A stretch of 14,193 nucleotides of DNA from Rhodospirillaceae bacterium UBA4479 (GCA_002389175.1 DGNZ01000324.1:1-14193), one strand, 5' to 3'; counted from the first letter of the stretch, positions 1 to 7,284 are shown. Notes: generated from the sequence alone by a model not told the origin. Made by a program: numbers and translations.

Positions 1-1170
1 TGGTATGGCGGCGACCTGTTCGGCGGATTGATTAACGGGTTGGACCGCGCGCAGATATTCCTGGTGATGTTTTATGCGGTGACGTGGTTGCGTGAACCCG
101 CCGTGACCAGTGCGTCGTTGAAAGAACTCCGCGATTGGGTGGTGGGGCAACCGGCAGGTCGGCGTTATCCGATGCTGTGGTTGAGTGCGCATTTCCTGGG
201 CTCGGTCCTGAACTTGGCGGCGATGAGTTTGCTGTCCATCATGGCTGGCGAGCAAAAGGATAAGCTGCTGCGCAAACGCCTGTCGATTGGCTTGATGATG
301 GGTTTTACGGTGGCGTCCACATGGGGGCCTTTTTACGTCAGCGTCGCTGTGATCCTGACGGCGATCCCTGGCGTCAGCTGGGCTGATATTGCGCCGCAAG
401 GCTTGTTGCTGTCGTTCATTTTGCTGTTTGTTGGCTGGGGTTATGACCGCGTATTCCTGTGGCAAAAACCATCGTTGGAAACCCCGCGCGCACCGCGTAC
501 GCCACCAACGCTACATGCATCATCAGCAGTACGAACTGCCAGCTTGCTGTTGGTCTTAAGCGTCATGGTTTTGGGGCTGCACGAGTTGGCCAATCTGCCG
601 ATCCCGATTGCGTTGGGAGTTGTCAGTCCGCCGTTTGCAATTTTGTGGGCGGCGATGCAAATGTCTTCGGGTGAGCGCTGGCACAAAGGCGCGAAGCCAT
701 TGATCACGCGGATTTTCAAAAGCCTGCCCGATTTGCGGAACGAAGCCATCGCGTTTTCTGCCGCATCGGTCCTGGGCATATCCGTCTCAACGGTGCTGCC
801 CCCCGATCAGATCAGCGCAACGTTGCAGTCCTATGGTCTGAGTGGCGACGTGGTCATTGTCGGCCTGATATATGGGATGACGATAGCGGGTGCGGCCGGG
901 TTCCATCCGGTGATAGTCGCGATCCTGGTCGGCGAAGTGATGCCCCCCGAAGTCATTGGCATGCCCCCTGAGATTCTGGCGATGGCATTGTTGGGTGTTT
1001 GGGGTACATCGACCATGATCTCGCCGTTTTCAGCCACCACGCTGTTTATGTCGCGTGTGGTCAACACACCCAGCCATGTGATTGCCTGGCGTTGGGACAT
1101 CCCGGTGGTGTTCCTTGCCATCACGGTGGTCGCGGTTTACGTCGTCACCTATAAGCATATTTTCTACTGA
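1..1170 (+). CDS. Polytopic membrane protein, putative permease (5' end outside window)
   Basis: The frame is open from base 1, and the codons before position 28 are sense codons, so the true start lies upstream and about 390 C-terminal residues are visible. The protein is strongly hydrophobic, with roughly nine or ten membrane segments separated by short basic loops and one longer hydrophilic loop (about bases 460-530). Two short polar motifs lie in otherwise hydrophobic helices: ASTWGPFYVS (bases 313-342) and WGTSTMISPFSATT (about bases 1000-1041). Paired Ser/Thr-Pro hairpins of this sort are typical of transporters built from two repeated halves, such as the ion-transporter superfamily, so a secondary transporter is a reasonable guess. 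The substrate is unknown and I do not recognise a named family. It ends 14 bases before tsaB and is probably cotranscribed with it. Confidence 0.8.
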   Translation, partial: WYGGDLFGGLINGLDRAQIFLVMFYAVTWLREPAVTSASLKELRDWVVGQPAGRRYPMLWLSAHFLGSVLNLAAMSLLSIMAGEQKDKLLRKRLSIGLMMGFTVASTWGPFYVSVAVILTAIPGVSWADIAPQGLLLSFILLFVGWGYDRVFLWQKPSLETPRAPRTPPTLHASSAVRTASLLLVLSVMVLGLHELANLPIPIALGVVSPPFAILWAAMQMSSGERWHKGAKPLITRIFKSLPDLRNEAIAFSAASVLGISVSTVLPPDQISATLQSYGLSGDVVIVGLIYGMTIAGAAGFHPVIVAILVGEVMPPEVIGMPPEILAMALLGVWGTSTMISPFSATTLFMSRVVNTPSHVIAWRWDIPVVFLAITVVAVYVVTYKHIFY

Positions 1171-1184
1171 ACGGATAACGCCAG

Positions 1185-1871
1185 ATGGCCCTGATCCTTG
1201 GCATGGATACATCGATGAGTGCCTGTTCCGTCGCATTGATTGCGGACGGACAGACGATCACCCATGCGTCTGAAGAAATGACGCGCGGCCAGTCCGAAGC
1301 CCTGGCCCCGATGATTGATCGGGTGATGATTGGCCATGATTATGCCGATTTGGATGCCGTGGCTGTGACCCGGGGGCCGGGGGCCTTTACCGGGTTGCGG
1401 ATTGGGTTGGCCGCGGCGCGCAGTTTGGCCATGACAATTGACCGCCCGTGCTTAGGCATTTCCACGTTCGATGTGCTGTCCCTCCAGGTCATGCAAAATA
1501 CCGACGTGGTCATTCCATCGGACGGGATCATTGTGATTGCGATCGAAACCAAGCGCGATGATTTCTATATCCAGGCGATTGGCGAGGACGGCAGCTTTGT
1601 CATTCCGCCCGCTGCGATGATGGCCGAGGACATTCGAAGCGCGCTACCCGAAGACCGCCCGCTTTTCATCGCGGGTGACGGGTGGTCCCGATTGCACGGT
1701 GAACTGGGACCCGAAGGGCCTGCGATGCGTGAAATCCCAAATGTGGTTTTGCCCGATGCGGCGGTGTTGGCGAAGTGTGCGCAGGCATTTGTTGAGACGC
1801 CCGATGATGCGCCGACATCTCCGCTTTATTTGCGCCCGCCCGATGTGACGATGCCCAAAAAAGCCGAGTAA
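1185..1871 (+). CDS. tsaB: tRNA threonylcarbamoyladenosine biosynthesis protein TsaB
   Basis: TsaB (YeaZ) is the non-catalytic partner of TsaD. With TsaE and TsaC it makes the universal t6A37 modification on tRNAs reading ANN codons, in the cytosol. The 228-residue protein has the ASKHA-fold opening GMDTSMSACSVAL (residues 6-18) and the family signature GPGAFTGLRIGLAAARSLA (64-82), followed by GISTFDVL. Length and motif spacing are normal for the family. The start ATG lies 14 bases after the upstream stop, with only a weak purine stretch in front. In many alphaproteobacteria rimI follows directly, but here the next gene is a convergent TusA-like gene whose 3' end is 14 bases away. No intrinsic terminator is visible in the gap. 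Confidence 0.95.
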   Translation: MALILGMDTSMSACSVALIADGQTITHASEEMTRGQSEALAPMIDRVMIGHDYADLDAVAVTRGPGAFTGLRIGLAAARSLAMTIDRPCLGISTFDVLSLQVMQNTDVVIPSDGIIVIAIETKRDDFYIQAIGEDGSFVIPPAAMMAEDIRSALPEDRPLFIAGDGWSRLHGELGPEGPAMREIPNVVLPDAAVLAKCAQAFVETPDDAPTSPLYLRPPDVTMPKKAE

Positions 1872-1885
1872 CGGAGCAAAGCTGA

Positions 1886-2152
1886 TTACTGTTTTTTGAT
1901 CAGGACAATGTTCACGTCGTCAGACCCATCTTCTGGTGTGATGGATAAGACATCGTGACCGTGTTGTCGGGCAGAGCGGGGCACATTTTCCAACGGCTCA
2001 ACGCCTTTGAGACGGACTTCTAAAACGTCACCGACATAAATTTTTTCAATCATGAGCTTGGTGCGTACGAACGTCATCGGACAAATAAGATGAGTGATGT
2101 CTATTTGATGGTCTGGTGTGATTTTATCTAAATTACTACTGTTTTTTGTCAT
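1886..2152 (-). CDS. TusA-like sulfurtransferase / sulfur carrier
   Basis: This is a small 88-residue protein of the TusA/SirA family. Family members carry a persulfide on a conserved cysteine and pass sulfur to tRNA thiolation, molybdenum-cofactor or other acceptors. The expected core is present: a short strand ending in the CPxxxVR-type motif, here CPMTFVRTKL with the presumed active Cys at residue 24, then VGDVLEVRL and a C-terminal strand ending NIVLIKK. The protein is close to the family's usual 75-90 residues. It is read from the minus strand, convergent with tsaB and divergent from mucR, so it forms its own unit. The ATG at 2152 has no strong Shine-Dalgarno. The true sulfur acceptor cannot be told from sequence, and I give no symbol because several TusA paralogs share this motif. 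Confidence 0.85.
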   Translation of the reverse strand: MTKNSSNLDKITPDHQIDITHLICPMTFVRTKLMIEKIYVGDVLEVRLKGVEPLENVPRSARQHGHDVLSITPEDGSDDVNIVLIKKQ

Positions 2153-2160
2153 CGCATTAC

Positions 2161-2189
2161 TTGCACCAATTATGGTTAAACAATATAGA
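2161..2189 (+). promoter_or_regulatory. Candidate mucR promoter
   Basis: TTGCAC at 2161-2166 and TATAGA at 2184-2189 are separated by 17 bases, the ideal spacing for a housekeeping sigma factor. The predicted start is near 2196, giving a leader of about 46 bases with a TTGGAG Shine-Dalgarno at 2225-2230. The divergent gap (2153-2241) is AT-rich with several T-A steps, the kind of DNA MucR/Ros proteins bind, so autoregulation and control of the TusA-like gene are possible (inference). Confidence 0.45.
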
Positions 2190-2241
2190 TACTGCTGAAT
2201 TTTAGCGTTTTAGACTCTTTCGCTTTGGAGCATTTTAAATC

Positions 2242-2661
2242 ATGTCTGATAAGCCAAGCCAAACGGACCTTTTGGAACTCACAGCAGAAATAGTCTCTGC
2301 ACACGCAACAAACAACAAAGTCGCACCCGCTGAATTGCCGCAAGTCATCAAGGACGTGTTCGGAACACTCACGGAATTGGGTGAATCTGGGGTACCTGCT
2401 GAGGCTCCGACCCCGGCGGTGCCTGTCAAAAAATCGATCACGCCTGATTATATTGTGTGTCTTGAAGACGGCAAAAAGCTGAAAATGCTCAAACGCCATT
2501 TGAACACGTCTTATGGGATGTCGCCGGAAGAATATCGCACGCGTTGGGGTCTGCCCGCAGATTATCCAATGGTGGCACCAAATTACGCCAAGCGCCGCAG
2601 CACGCTGGCCAAGAAAATCGGCCTTGGCCGAAAAGCAGGTTCTAAATCCCGCGCCAAGTAA
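2242..2661 (+). CDS. MucR/Ros family transcriptional regulator lacking part of the zinc site
   Basis: MucR/Ros proteins are alphaproteobacterial zinc-finger-like regulators and H-NS-like silencers that bind AT-rich DNA and oligomerise through the N-terminus. The 139-residue protein has a helical N-terminus (LLELTAEIVSAHATNN), a proline/alanine linker (about residues 51-62), then the DNA-binding core from about residue 66. The core contains CLEDGKKLKMLKRHL (73-87), SPEEYR, WGLPADYPMVAPNYA and a basic lysine-rich tail. Against Ros ligands Cys-Cys-His-His, this protein has Cys73, Asp76 and His86. The last ligand is lost: Ser90-Tyr91 stand where a His is expected. Zinc-free members of this family have been described from Mesorhizobium loti, so the fold may be stable without metal. 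It is divergent from the TusA-like gene and upstream of fur. Confidence 0.93.
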   Translation: MSDKPSQTDLLELTAEIVSAHATNNKVAPAELPQVIKDVFGTLTELGESGVPAEAPTPAVPVKKSITPDYIVCLEDGKKLKMLKRHLNTSYGMSPEEYRTRWGLPADYPMVAPNYAKRRSTLAKKIGLGRKAGSKSRAK

Positions 2662-2690
2662 CCATCTACTCTATATCGCGCCGTTGGTCC

Positions 2691-2719
2691 TTCACAGGTA
2701 TCAACGCAAAGGCTACACT
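2691..2719 (+). promoter_or_regulatory. Candidate fur promoter
   Basis: TTCACA (2691-2696, 5/6 to TTGACA) and TACACT (2714-2719, 4/6 to TATAAT) are spaced by exactly 17 bases. The predicted start is near 2725-2727, leaving a short leader with the Shine-Dalgarno GTAGGGG at 2734-2740 before the fur ATG at 2744. A separate promoter is expected, because the minus-strand gene breaks any tsaB-fur operon. Confidence 0.5.
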
Positions 2720-2737
2720 AATCAGAAATGATTGTAG
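2713..2737. promoter_or_regulatory. Dyad over the fur promoter, candidate autoregulatory operator
   Basis: CTACA (2713-2717) is mirrored by TGTAG (2733-2737). Inside it lies a second dyad, AATCA-GAAA-TGATT (2720-2733). Their centres differ by 1.5 bases. The element runs from the -10 hexamer through the predicted start to the Shine-Dalgarno, an ideal place for repression. AT-rich ATGATT-type half sites recall Fur boxes, but the match to any consensus is loose. Confidence 0.3.
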
Positions 2738-2743
2738 GGGCTC

Positions 2744-3166
2744 ATGGGTGAAACACGCTTAGAACGACTTTGTGTCGAACACGGGATGAAAATGACCGAT
2801 CAGCGGCGTATTATTGCGCGTGTTTTGTCGGTTGCCGAAGATCATCCAGATGTCGAAGAAGTCTATCGTCGGGCCTCTGACAAAGACTCCAATATATCGA
2901 TCGCGACCGTTTACCGGACCATGAAGCTGTTCGAAGATGCTGGCATCGTGGAACGTCATGATTTTGGTGATGGACGTTCGCGCTACGAAGAAGCCAGCGA
3001 CGACCATCATGACCACATCATCAATGTAAAATCCGGCAAAGTGATCGAATTCCACAACGAAGAAATCGAAGCGTTGCAGGAAAAAATTGTCGCGGAACAC
3101 GGCCTGAAGCTGGTCGACCATCGCCTCGAACTATATGCCGTACCCATCGATGACGATGACACCTAA
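2744..3166 (+). CDS. fur: Fur family metalloregulator (Fur/Mur type)
   Basis: This is a dimeric metal-dependent repressor that controls iron or, in the alphaproteobacterial Mur variants, manganese uptake genes. The 140-residue protein has the N-terminal winged helix (residues 1-82), with the recognition-helix segment ISIATVYRTMKLFEDAGIV (51-69) and GRSRYE. The dimerisation domain opens with the metal-binding HHDH (88-91) and continues SGKVIEFHNEEIEALQ. The CxxC pair of E. coli Fur is absent (Val95 and Ser97 instead), as in many alpha Fur/Mur proteins, so there is no Cys-based structural zinc site. The C-terminus is the usual LVDHRLELYAVP plus an acidic tail. It lacks the heme-binding N-terminal motif of Irr. 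Iron or manganese specificity cannot be decided from sequence alone. The ATG has a good Shine-Dalgarno (2734-2740). Confidence 0.93.
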   Translation: MGETRLERLCVEHGMKMTDQRRIIARVLSVAEDHPDVEEVYRRASDKDSNISIATVYRTMKLFEDAGIVERHDFGDGRSRYEEASDDHHDHIINVKSGKVIEFHNEEIEALQEKIVAEHGLKLVDHRLELYAVPIDDDDT

Positions 3167-3182
3167 TATTCACCTCGCGAAT

Positions 3183-3217
3183 GTTCCTTGGCCCATGGGC
3201 CGATCCTTGACAGGAAC
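3183..3217 (+). promoter_or_regulatory. Inverted repeat and TTGACA box between fur and miaB
   Basis: An outer pair GTTCCT (3183-3188) / AGGAAC (3212-3217) encloses the perfect 12-base palindrome GGCCCATGGGCC (3190-3201). There is no T-run after it, so it is not a standard intrinsic terminator. A perfect TTGACA lies at 3207-3212 in the 3' arm, but the sequence 17 bases on (CATGTT, 3230-3235) is a poor -10. It may be a miaB promoter region or a processed 3' end of the fur mRNA. Confidence 0.35.
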
Positions 3218-3274
3218 CGCCATGGTCATCATGTTCCGCGCCGTAAATCAGATTATACCGATAGAACCGTGACA

Positions 3275-3297
3275 GATAACCTTGTCCGATAACCTTG
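3275..3297 (+). repeat. Tandem 10-base direct repeat before miaB
   Basis: GATAACCTTG occurs at 3275-3284 and again at 3288-3297, with a 13-base period. The copies end eight bases before the miaB ATG, where a Shine-Dalgarno would be expected; none is present. Origin and role are unknown. Confidence 0.6.
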
Positions 3298-3304
3298 GCG
3301 CACC

Positions 3305-4717
3305 ATGACCGCACACTCTGAGATGCCGAAAACTGAAAAGACCAAAACCGTTCACATCAAGTCGTATGGCTGTCAGATGAACGTTTATGACGCGTCGCGA
3401 ATGGGTGACGTGCTGGCGCCGCTTGGCTATCAGGCCGGGGATGATATGGCGTCAGCCGATTTGGTGATCTTGAATACGTGCCATATTCGCGAAAAGGCCG
3501 CTGAAAAAGTGTATTCAGAACTGGGGCGTCTGCGCATGGAAAAAGATCGCCGCGCTGGATCTGATAATCCGATGGTGATCGCGGTGGGCGGTTGTGTGGC
3601 CCAGGCCGAGGGTGAGGAAATCCTGCGACGTGCGCCCTATGTCGATATGGTCTTTGGGCCTCAGACATATCATCGATTGCCGTTGATGTTGCGCACGCTT
3701 GAGTCCGGCAAACGCGCCGTTGTCGATACGGAATTCCCGGCAGAAGACAAATTCGATCAATTGCCTGATGCGGGTAAAGTCGATGGTGCATCGGCATTCC
3801 TGACGGTCCAAGAAGGCTGCGACAAGTTCTGCACATTCTGTGTCGTGCCCTATACGCGCGGTGCTGAATTCTCTCGTCCTGCTGATCCTGTGTTGCGCGA
3901 AGCCCGGCTGCTCGTCGGTAAGGGTGCCCGCGAAATCACGCTGCTCGGCCAAAACGTCAATGCATATCACGGGGAAACACCGGATGGCGGCGAATGGACT
4001 TTGGGTCGTTTGATCCGCGAGTTGGCTGATATCGATGGATTGGATCGTATTCGCTATATCACGTCATACCCTGCCGAAGTCGATGAAGATCTGATTTCTG
4101 CGCACCGCGATGTGCCGGAATTGATGCCGTTCCTGCATCTGCCAGTGCAGGCGGGTTCCGATAAAGTCTTAAAAGCGATGAATCGCCGTCATACATCTGG
4201 TGATTACGCCGATGTGGTTCGACGCTTGCGCGATGCACAGCCCGATTTGGCGCTATCATCTGACTTCATTGTTGGCTTCCCTGGCGAGACCGATGCCGAT
4301 TTTGAACAAACCATGGCGTTGGTTCGCGATATCGGGTTTGTGCAGGCTTATTCGTTTAAATACAGCCCGCGTCAGGGCACGCCTGCGGCTGATATGGATG
4401 AACAAGTCCCCGAAAAAGTGATGTCAGCGCGCCTTGCTGAACTGCAGGATGAGCTTAATCGCCAGCAGTTGGCTTTCAATGATCACTGCGTGGGTCAAAC
4501 CATGCCTGTTCTTTTTGACCGTCCCGGTGTGCGTGATGGGCAATTGGTTGGTCGCAGCCCATTTATGCAGGCAGTACATTGTGAGTTGCCAAACGCGCAT
4601 TTGGGGGAGATTGTTGATGTTATGATCGACAAAGCGAAGCCGAACAGTCTTTCGAGTGTACCGCTGGTTAAACCATCGACAACTGATGACCATAACATAC
4701 GGGGGGCCGTTGCTTGA
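3305..4717 (+). CDS. miaB: tRNA-2-methylthio-N6-dimethylallyladenosine synthase MiaB
   Basis: MiaB is a radical-SAM methylthiotransferase that turns i6A37 into ms2i6A37 in tRNAs reading UNN codons. All three domains are present in 470 residues. The N-terminal UPF0004 domain holds the cysteines of the auxiliary [4Fe-4S] cluster at Cys23 (SYGCQMN), Cys59 (NTCHIREKA) and Cys97 (GGCVAQ). The radical SAM core carries CDKFCTFC with Cys172, Cys176 and Cys179 and the later VGFPGETDADFEQT. A C-terminal TRAM RNA-binding segment lies at about residues 380-450. The ATG at 3305 is the first possible start, since an in-frame stop lies five codons upstream, but it has no clear Shine-Dalgarno. The stop overlaps the phoH start (TTGA, 4714-4717). 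It heads the conserved miaB-phoH-ybeY-corC-lnt cluster also known from E. coli. Confidence 0.97.
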   Translation: MTAHSEMPKTEKTKTVHIKSYGCQMNVYDASRMGDVLAPLGYQAGDDMASADLVILNTCHIREKAAEKVYSELGRLRMEKDRRAGSDNPMVIAVGGCVAQAEGEEILRRAPYVDMVFGPQTYHRLPLMLRTLESGKRAVVDTEFPAEDKFDQLPDAGKVDGASAFLTVQEGCDKFCTFCVVPYTRGAEFSRPADPVLREARLLVGKGAREITLLGQNVNAYHGETPDGGEWTLGRLIRELADIDGLDRIRYITSYPAEVDEDLISAHRDVPELMPFLHLPVQAGSDKVLKAMNRRHTSGDYADVVRRLRDAQPDLALSSDFIVGFPGETDADFEQTMALVRDIGFVQAYSFKYSPRQGTPAADMDEQVPEKVMSARLAELQDELNRQQLAFNDHCVGQTMPVLFDRPGVRDGQLVGRSPFMQAVHCELPNAHLGEIVDVMIDKAKPNSLSSVPLVKPSTTDDHNIRGAVA

Positions 4718-5784
4718 GCCGTTCTGCTAAAAGCGTTGCTCGTCAGCGGCCTTCTGCCGCTTCGACCAACAAGCGTCCAACCAACGCAACGACCAAAAAG
4801 AAAACCTTTCAAAAGAACGCATTGGCGCTGGCCTTGTTTGGCTCGCATCACAGCCATTTGGCGCAGATTGAAAATGTGCTGGGCATTGTGATCCATGCGC
4901 GGGGCAACGAAGTGACATTCGCGGGTGATGCCGAAAATGTCGCGCGGGCGATCAGTGTATTGGAAACACTGTATGAACGCCTAGAGCGAGGTCAGGATGT
5001 GTCTCAACCCGAAGTGGATGCGATGCTTAGATTCTCTGCCGAGCCAGAGCGGATGGTCCGCAAAAGCACCACCGGTGTAAATATTCGTGACCGCTTGGTC
5101 ACCGCGCGGACACCCACGCAGGCCGATTACCTGAAAGCCATCGATGAATCAGAACTGGTGTTTGGTGAGGGTCCTGCCGGGACCGGTAAAACCTATTTGG
5201 CGGTTGCCAAAGCTGTTGAGAGCCTTGTGCGTGGCGATGTCGAGCGAATTATTCTATCGCGTCCCGCCGTTGAAGCGGGTGAGCAGTTGGGCTTCTTGCC
5301 AGGCGATATGCGCGAAAAAGTCGATCCGTACCTGCGCCCATTGTACGACGCGTTGCACGATATGATGCCGGGCGAACAAGTGCTCAAGCGCTTGGAAAGT
5401 GGCGAGATCGAAGTTGCGCCGTTGGCATTTATGCGCGGCAGAACGCTGGCCAATGCGTTCGTCATATTGGACGAGGCCCAGAATACGACAGCCGTGCAGA
5501 TGAAGATGTTCCTGACGCGTCTGGGTGAAAATTCACGCATGGTCATTACTGGTGATCTGAGCCAGGTTGATTTGCCACGTGGTACACGCTCTGGCCTTCG
5601 TGAAGCCCGCGAGGCTTTGGGCACGGTGGATGATATTCGGTTCATCCGATTTAAAAATAGCGATGTTGTTCGCCATCCGTTGGTCAGCAAAATCGTGCAT
5701 GCCTATCGCCATCTGGAAAGCCGCCGGGGCGCAGGGGCAGAATACCAAGAAGAAGACGCGGACAAGGACAGTAATGAAACCTGA
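4714..5784 (+). CDS. ybeZ: PhoH-like ATPase (YbeZ)
   Basis: This is a cytosolic P-loop NTPase of the PhoH/YbeZ family, which works with YbeY in RNA metabolism and ribosome quality control. The protein has 356 residues. A basic low-complexity N-terminus (about residues 1-36, many Lys/Arg/Ser/Thr) is followed by a KH-like segment (about 45-105) and the PhoH ATPase domain with Walker A GPAGTGKT (153-160), SRPAVEAGEQLGFLPGD, and Walker B VILDEAQN (250-257). The ITGDLSQVDLP segment follows, as in the family. The start is TTG at 4714, overlapping the miaB stop by four bases and preceded by a G-rich stretch at 4701-4706, which suggests translational coupling. Its end overlaps ybeY by 11 bases. The basic extension is a little longer than in E. 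coli YbeZ and might bind RNA (inference). Confidence 0.95.
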   Translation: MSRSAKSVARQRPSAASTNKRPTNATTKKKTFQKNALALALFGSHHSHLAQIENVLGIVIHARGNEVTFAGDAENVARAISVLETLYERLERGQDVSQPEVDAMLRFSAEPERMVRKSTTGVNIRDRLVTARTPTQADYLKAIDESELVFGEGPAGTGKTYLAVAKAVESLVRGDVERIILSRPAVEAGEQLGFLPGDMREKVDPYLRPLYDALHDMMPGEQVLKRLESGEIEVAPLAFMRGRTLANAFVILDEAQNTTAVQMKMFLTRLGENSRMVITGDLSQVDLPRGTRSGLREAREALGTVDDIRFIRFKNSDVVRHPLVSKIVHAYRHLESRRGAGAEYQEEDADKDSNET

Positions 5785-6310
5785 CCCTGTTGTTGAGCCT
5801 CATGGCTCTTTATCAATAGATGTTGATACCCGCGGGGCCGCATGGACCGCATTTGATCAAAACCCCACGAAAATGTGTGAAGGTATTTTGTCCGCTGCAT
5901 GGTCGAGCCTTTCGACCACAAATAATGATTTTGAGGTGTCGGTCGTCTTGGCGGACGATGCCATGCTGCAGCAATTGAACAAACAGTATCGTGGTAAGGA
6001 TGCGCCGACCAATGTGTTGTCGTTCCCGACCGATTTGGGCGATGATGATCGCCTGCCCGATGGCGAGCCCGAACCGCTGGGTGATATCGTGCTCTCGTTC
6101 GATACGCTGGCGCACGAAGCGGCGGACTTAGGCATTGAGATGCGTGTTCATTTCTCTCATCTTTTAGTCCATGGTATGCTGCACTTGATTGGTTTTGATC
6201 ACGAAACGGATCAGGACGCTGCGGAGATGGAATCAAAAGAGATTCAGATTTTGGCAGACATGGGGATCGCAAACCCCTATCAAGTCGAAGAGTCGATGAA
6301 GAATTCATGA
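5774..6310 (+). CDS. ybeY: Endoribonuclease / rRNA maturation factor YbeY
   Basis: YbeY is a zinc-dependent endoribonuclease needed for 16S rRNA 3' end maturation and 70S quality control. The 178-residue protein shows the metal site HGMLHLIGFDH, in which three His coordinate zinc, preceded by the conserved NVLSFP and LGDIVLS stretches. The reading frame stays open upstream to 5567 inside phoH, but those codons carry no YbeY homology. The ATG at 5774 gives a normal length and overlaps phoH by 11 bases, the usual coupled arrangement. The tail after the metal site (EMESKEIQILADMGI) is typical. A 20-base gap leads to the CorC-like gene. Confidence 0.95.
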   Translation: MKPDPVVEPHGSLSIDVDTRGAAWTAFDQNPTKMCEGILSAAWSSLSTTNNDFEVSVVLADDAMLQQLNKQYRGKDAPTNVLSFPTDLGDDDRLPDGEPEPLGDIVLSFDTLAHEAADLGIEMRVHFSHLLVHGMLHLIGFDHETDQDAAEMESKEIQILADMGIANPYQVEESMKNS

Positions 6311-6330
6311 GGGGTTAACCGAGTTTCGCA

Positions 6331-7284
6331 ATGAACGAGCCAACCAACGGGTCCCAGACCCCGGGCCAAGAAATCACAACCATTGAGGTTGAGGCTGAAA
6401 CCACCACTGAGACGAATGGCCGATCGGTCATCTTCAAAAACATTCTGCGTGGCTTAAAGAAGCTTGCCGGTGGCAATGGTTCTGCGCGCGATACACTCGA
6501 AGAATTGATTGATGAGCGTGACGAAGGAGAAGTCCCCCTCGATTCCGATGAACGATTGTTGCTCGCGAATATTTTGGCCTTACGCAAGGTCACTATTTAC
6601 GACGTTATGGTGCCGCGTGCGGATATCGTATCGATCCCATGCTCGGCATCCCTGCAAGAAGTGATTGAGATTTCGACCAAAGAAGGCCATTCGCGGCTGC
6701 CCGTTTACACGGATTCATTGGATGATGCCCAGGGCATGGTTCACATCAAAGACGTGGTCAGATGGCGCGGCAAAGACGACACCTTTAAGATTTCTGATAT
6801 CCAGCGCAAACTATTGTTCGTCGCCCCGTCTATGCGTGTGCTCGAACTGCTTTTGGAAATGCGGGTCAAACGTTCACACATGGCGCTGGTGGTGGATGAG
6901 TTTGGCGGCGTCGATGGCTTGGTCACGATTGAAGATTTGGTCGAAGAAATCGTCGGCGAGATCGAAGACGAACACGATCACGGGGATGAACCCAAACTTG
7001 AAAAATATCGTGATGGCTCATGGGTCGCCGATTCACGGGTTGAAATCGGAACGCTCGAAGATCGCTTCGGCGAATTTGTGAACGACGACGAGCGCGAGCA
7101 ACTGGATACGCTGGGCGGTTTGGTGTTCGCACTTGTGGGCCGGGTGCCGATCCGGGGCGAGATTATTGCCTATAACGACAACATTGAATTTGAAATCCTT
7201 GAGGCCGACCCGCGTCGCATTCATAGCATTCGCGTACGGCGACCTGTGGGCGGCACGACGTCGCAACAACCGGCGCAGGACTAA
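6331..7284 (+). CDS. tlyC: Hemolysin-like CBS domain protein (TlyC/CorC family)
   Basis: This is a soluble member of the HlyC/CorC family, homologous to E. coli CorC (YbeX), linked to magnesium/cobalt homeostasis and, through its neighbours, to ribosome maturation. Despite the old name it is not shown to be a toxin. The 317 residues form an N-terminal helical region rich in Glu/Thr, then a CBS pair starting near VTIYDVMVPRADIVSIP (87-103) and continuing through HSRLPVYTDSLDDAQGMVHIKDVV. The second CBS has HMALVVDEFGGVDGLVTIEDLVEEIVGEIEDE ending near 214. The CorC_HlyC C-terminal domain follows (about 225-305), with LDTLGGLVFALVGRVPIRGE. No membrane segment is seen. The possible Shine-Dalgarno GAGGGG is about 15 bases from the ATG, which is rather far. 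Its TAA overlaps the lnt ATG. Confidence 0.93.
   Translation: MNEPTNGSQTPGQEITTIEVEAETTTETNGRSVIFKNILRGLKKLAGGNGSARDTLEELIDERDEGEVPLDSDERLLLANILALRKVTIYDVMVPRADIVSIPCSASLQEVIEISTKEGHSRLPVYTDSLDDAQGMVHIKDVVRWRGKDDTFKISDIQRKLLFVAPSMRVLELLLEMRVKRSHMALVVDEFGGVDGLVTIEDLVEEIVGEIEDEHDHGDEPKLEKYRDGSWVADSRVEIGTLEDRFGEFVNDDEREQLDTLGGLVFALVGRVPIRGEIIAYNDNIEFEILEADPRRIHSIRVRRPVGGTTSQQPAQD

Noticed and set aside
1882..1903. CTGAT/ATCAG inverted repeat with a T-run in its loop at the tsaB/TusA-like junction
   Set aside because: The T-run is in the loop, not after the stem, and the repeat lies mostly in the coding end of the minus-strand gene; it does not work as a terminator.
5567..5773. Upstream extension of the ybeY reading frame
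   Set aside because: It lies within phoH, has no YbeY-like residues, and the ATG at 5774 gives a normal-length coupled gene.
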